A stretch of DNA of 7,361 nucleotides, from NCBI GenBank assembly GCA_964628905.1, contig CAZVNS010000055.1:1-7361 (forward strand). Direction: 5' to 3'. This DNA is from JAJPXC01 sp964628905. Lineage in GTDB: Bacteria > Bacteroidota > Bacteroidia > Bacteroidales > Muribaculaceae. Both the position numbers and the translations under genes were made by a program. The notes below the pieces were generated by a model that was given only the letters and a program-made list of their open reading frames with translations, did not search any database and was not told where the DNA came from. Positions 5,798-7,361 of this stretch are shown one piece after another; within the stretch, counting starts at the first letter, position 1, and the number at the start of each line of letters is the position of its first letter.

Positions 5798-7021
5798 TTA
5801 GAGGTCGGCGACCTTGGGGAAATCGAGCTGGCCGGAGATTTTCTCCATGTCGTGTTCGATTTTGCCGTTGGTTATGCGAGCATAGATTTGAGTGGTGGCG
5901 ATGTTGGTATGTCCCAACATTCGCGACACGGACTCCACGGAGCAGCCCTTGGAAAGGGCCAATGTGGCGAAAGTGTGGCGGGCAAGGTGGCAGGAGAGGC
6001 GCTTCTCGATGCCGCAGAGGTCGGCAATTTCTTTCAGGTATGCGTTCATGCGCTGGTTACTGATAACCGGCAGCAGATGTCCGTGTGGGTCGTCTCGCAT
6101 CTCGTCCTTGTACTTGGCGAGTATGCGCAGTGGCACGTCGAGCAGCAAGATGTTGGAGAGCACATCAGTTTTCTGACGTTTCTTCAATATCCACTTCTTA
6201 CCGTTGAGGGTTACGATGTGTTCCTTGGAGAGCTGGGCCAGGTCGATATAGGCCAAGCCCGTGAAGCAAGAGAACACGAAGCAGTCACGTACTTGTTCGA
6301 GACGCTTTACCGGGAACTGCTTGCTCATCAGAGCGGTCAGTTCCTCGTCGGTGAGGAAACCACGGTCAGTGCGGTCGAAGTGGATTTTGAAGTTGGCGTA
6401 GGGGTCTTGTTTGAGCAGCCCGAACTTCTGGGCACGAAGCACAACAGTCTTAAGGTTGCGCATAATGCGCATGGCAGTGTTGTGCTTGTAGCTGCACTCG
6501 GTTAGCAGGTAGTGCTCGAACTCACTGATGTGCTTGTAGCACAGCTCTCCGAGCAGAAGGTCGGAGCGCTTGAAGCGAGTTTTGAGGAAGGTGGCGAACC
6601 TACGACGGATAACGTCGTACTTCTTGAACGAGGCCTTGGAGCGGGTTATGCCTACCTCGGCCTCCGTCTTCTTCAGGAACTCGTCGAAGAAGGCGAAGAA
6701 GGAACTGTTTTCCTCGCTCTTTCCGAGATACTGCGCCTTGATGAAGTCAAGGGAGATAGTGTCGGAAAACTCGTGGCGACGGAAGATGTAGGTAAGGTCG
6801 GCCTCAATTCGGTCAAGGCCGTTGTTGACTGTGGTAGCCTCAGCACTGCGGCCTATCATACGGCCTTTACGGCTGTCCCATAGTTTCTCATCGACCGAGA
6901 ACCCTGCGGAGCCGATGATGATGCGCTCACCGCGCATCGATGCCCGCACGAGAATGGGGCATTTCCCCTCCTTGGTCTTGTAACTTCGGAGGTAGAAGCT
7001 AACGCGAAAGTTTTTGCACAT
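5798..7021 (-). CDS. int: Tyrosine recombinase / integrase (407 aa), Bacteroides IntDOT/NBU type
   Basis: This enzyme should integrate and excise the element by site-specific strand exchange through a 3'-phosphotyrosine. Residues 1-90 form the N-terminal arm-binding-type domain typical of Bacteroides integrases (FRVSFYLRSYKTKEGKCPIL start). Residues about 105-210 form the SAM-like core-binding domain. The catalytic domain is about 220-395: Lys284 in KKRQKTD, His345-Leu-Ala-Arg348 in SCHLARHTFA, His371 in MLGHTN and the nucleophile Tyr380 in TTQIYARI. At the first-Arg position the sequence reads FTGLAYIDL, with Ala257; absence of this Arg is known from IntDOT-type enzymes. The frame is open to 7135, but Met at 7021 is preferred because family members start just before the FRVSFYL strand and the upstream part overlaps repeat motifs. 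No relative downstream; it ends at its own terminator. Length is normal (about 400). Confidence 0.93.
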   Translation of the reverse strand: MCKNFRVSFYLRSYKTKEGKCPILVRASMRGERIIIGSAGFSVDEKLWDSRKGRMIGRSAEATTVNNGLDRIEADLTYIFRRHEFSDTISLDFIKAQYLGKSEENSSFFAFFDEFLKKTEAEVGITRSKASFKKYDVIRRRFATFLKTRFKRSDLLLGELCYKHISEFEHYLLTECSYKHNTAMRIMRNLKTVVLRAQKFGLLKQDPYANFKIHFDRTDRGFLTDEELTALMSKQFPVKRLEQVRDCFVFSCFTGLAYIDLAQLSKEHIVTLNGKKWILKKRQKTDVLSNILLLDVPLRILAKYKDEMRDDPHGHLLPVISNQRMNAYLKEIADLCGIEKRLSCHLARHTFATLALSKGCSVESVSRMLGHTNIATTQIYARITNGKIEHDMEKISGQLDFPKVADL

Positions 7022-7059
7022 AATTTTGAAGTTAGATGCGGTTGATAAAACGTCTGGTT

Positions 7060-7175
7060 TGGTGACACAAAGGTCGGGACTTTCAACCGATGTAACTCCG
7101 TCTATATCAATGCTGTAAGCCGTCTGTGGTGACACGAGAATTAAAAATTCTTAAGCTGTCACCAACGTGTCACCA
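7060..7175. repeat. Four copies of a TGGTGACAC-type motif upstream of int
   Basis: TGGTGACAC occurs at 7060-7068 and 7127-7135; its complement GTGTCACCA at 7167-7175; a one-mismatch copy CTGTCACCA at 7156-7164. The last two are 11 bases apart, one helical turn, and face the first two. An AT-rich inverted repeat, GAATT-AAA-AATTC, lies at 7138-7150 between the two sets. Such motifs between an integrase gene and its attachment core resemble arm-type or excisionase binding sites, or an operator for int. The two leftmost copies lie in the open frame upstream of the chosen int start, which supports that start. Confidence 0.5.
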
Positions 7176-7199
7176 CCTGTGGCTTGTTTTCGGACTGCA

Positions 7200-7220
7200 A
7201 GACTGCTCTAAGAGCAGTCT
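7200..7220. repeat. 21-base near-perfect palindrome between int and the attachment core
   Basis: AGACTGCTCT (7200-7209) and AGAGCAGTCT (7211-7220) are exact complements with one central base. As RNA it would form a 9-base stem with a 3-base loop, but there is no T-run on either strand, so an operator or recombination-protein site is likelier than a terminator. GACTGC also occurs just to the left at 7193-7198. Confidence 0.5.
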
Positions 7221-7307
7221 GTAAGCCCTTAACCGATTAACTTCAAAATTAAGGATATGACTGTCTTTCAATTGGTTACGCCTCGCAGTGCTATCGGCGG
7301 GGCGAAG

Positions 7308-7340
7308 AAAAAAGCCAGTCAGAAATCTTCTGACTGGCTT
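7308..7340 (-). terminator. Strong intrinsic terminator downstream of the tRNA
   Basis: AAGCCAGTCAGAA (7312-7324) and TTCTGACTGGCTT (7328-7340) form a perfect 13-base stem with a 3-base loop. On the minus strand it is followed by a T6 tract (plus-strand A at 7308-7313). It begins four bases after the tRNA discriminator base, so it terminates the tRNA transcript entering from the right. If the attachment core is at 7344-7356, this terminator is on the element side of the junction. Confidence 0.8.
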
Positions 7341-7343
7341 GTT

Positions 7344-7356
7344 GCGGAAAGACAGG
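7344..7356 (-). other. Candidate attachment-site core (attL/attR) in the tRNA 3' end
   Basis: The minus strand reads CCTGTCTTTCCGC across the end of the tRNA. From memory, NBU2 integrates at the 3' ends of tRNA-Ser genes through a 13-base core, CCTGTCTCTCCGC, which this matches at 12 of 13 positions. The int gene lies nearby and is transcribed away from the core, and repeat motifs fill the space between. The second copy expected at the other element end is not in this window, so the exact crossover is unproven. Confidence 0.55.
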
Positions 7357-7361
7357 GATTC
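7345..7361 (-). tRNA. 3' end of a tRNA gene, probably tRNA-Ser (partial)
   Basis: The minus strand entering from the right edge reads GAAT (end of a TTCGAAT-type T-loop), CCCTG (3' side of the T-stem), TCTTTCC (3' side of the acceptor stem), then G as discriminator base followed by CA. Spacing is exactly 5 + 7 + 1 as required. A G73 discriminator and an acceptor implying GGAAAGA at the 5' end suit tRNA-Ser. The rest of the gene, including the anticodon, is outside the window. Confidence 0.65.

Noticed and set aside
5786..6505. 239-residue plus-strand open frame
   Set aside because: Antisense shadow of the integrase catalytic domain, which has all expected motifs on the minus strand.
7022..7135. 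38-residue N-terminal extension of the integrase
   Set aside because: Overlaps two TGGTGACAC motifs and precedes the normal family start; possible but not needed.

Overview
The window looks like the int-proximal part of an integrated mobilizable element (IME / mobilizable transposon of the NBU type) from a Bacteroidales bacterium. Three things point there: a tyrosine recombinase of the Bacteroides IntDOT/NBU style that lacks the usual first catalytic Arg; promoter-like TAnnTTTG boxes; and a layout (int, accessory ORF, two small helix-turn-helix genes, CHC2 primase) that matches what I recall of NBU1/NBU2. The G+C-rich primase region suggests a host or source on the GC-rich side of the order; I cannot name a species.

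Layout, right to left; all supported genes are on the minus strand. Bases 7345-7361 are the 3' end of a tRNA, probably tRNA-Ser, with a likely attachment core at 7344-7356. It is followed by a strong terminator hairpin (7308-7340), then about 290 bases of gene-free DNA with a palindrome and four copies of a TGGTGACAC-type motif. The integrase is 5798-7021, ending at a terminator (5745-5780). Next is an unrecognised gene (4846-5641) that reads as two overlapping frames, probably one 264-residue protein broken by a +1 shift at a short A5(GA)n tract (plus-strand view). A promoter-like site at 4792-4823 then precedes a compact operon: coiled-coil/HTH protein (4323-4742), excisionase-like HTH protein (4085-4309), an 11-base overlap into a 1095-residue primase-helicase (808-4095), and a small zinc-ribbon protein (484-795), closed by a terminator at 433-458.

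Bases 1-483 carry no convincing complete gene but are rich in repeats: seven copies of TTGTCCG/CGGACAA, an exact 18-base inverted repeat made of doubled 9-mers, hairpins between them, three GGGTGC repeats with exact 10-base spacing, and an AT-rich stretch. Next to a primase-helicase this is a good candidate for the element's replication origin and/or oriT. A possible minus-strand gene start at 20 may lead into a mobilization gene outside the window.

Inferred working model: the integrase plus the two HTH proteins control integration and excision at a tRNA-Ser 3' end; the primase-helicase, perhaps with the zinc-ribbon protein, acts at the repeat region to replicate the excised circle or make the transferred strand double-stranded. 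No transfer machinery is visible, so mobilization would depend on functions outside the window.
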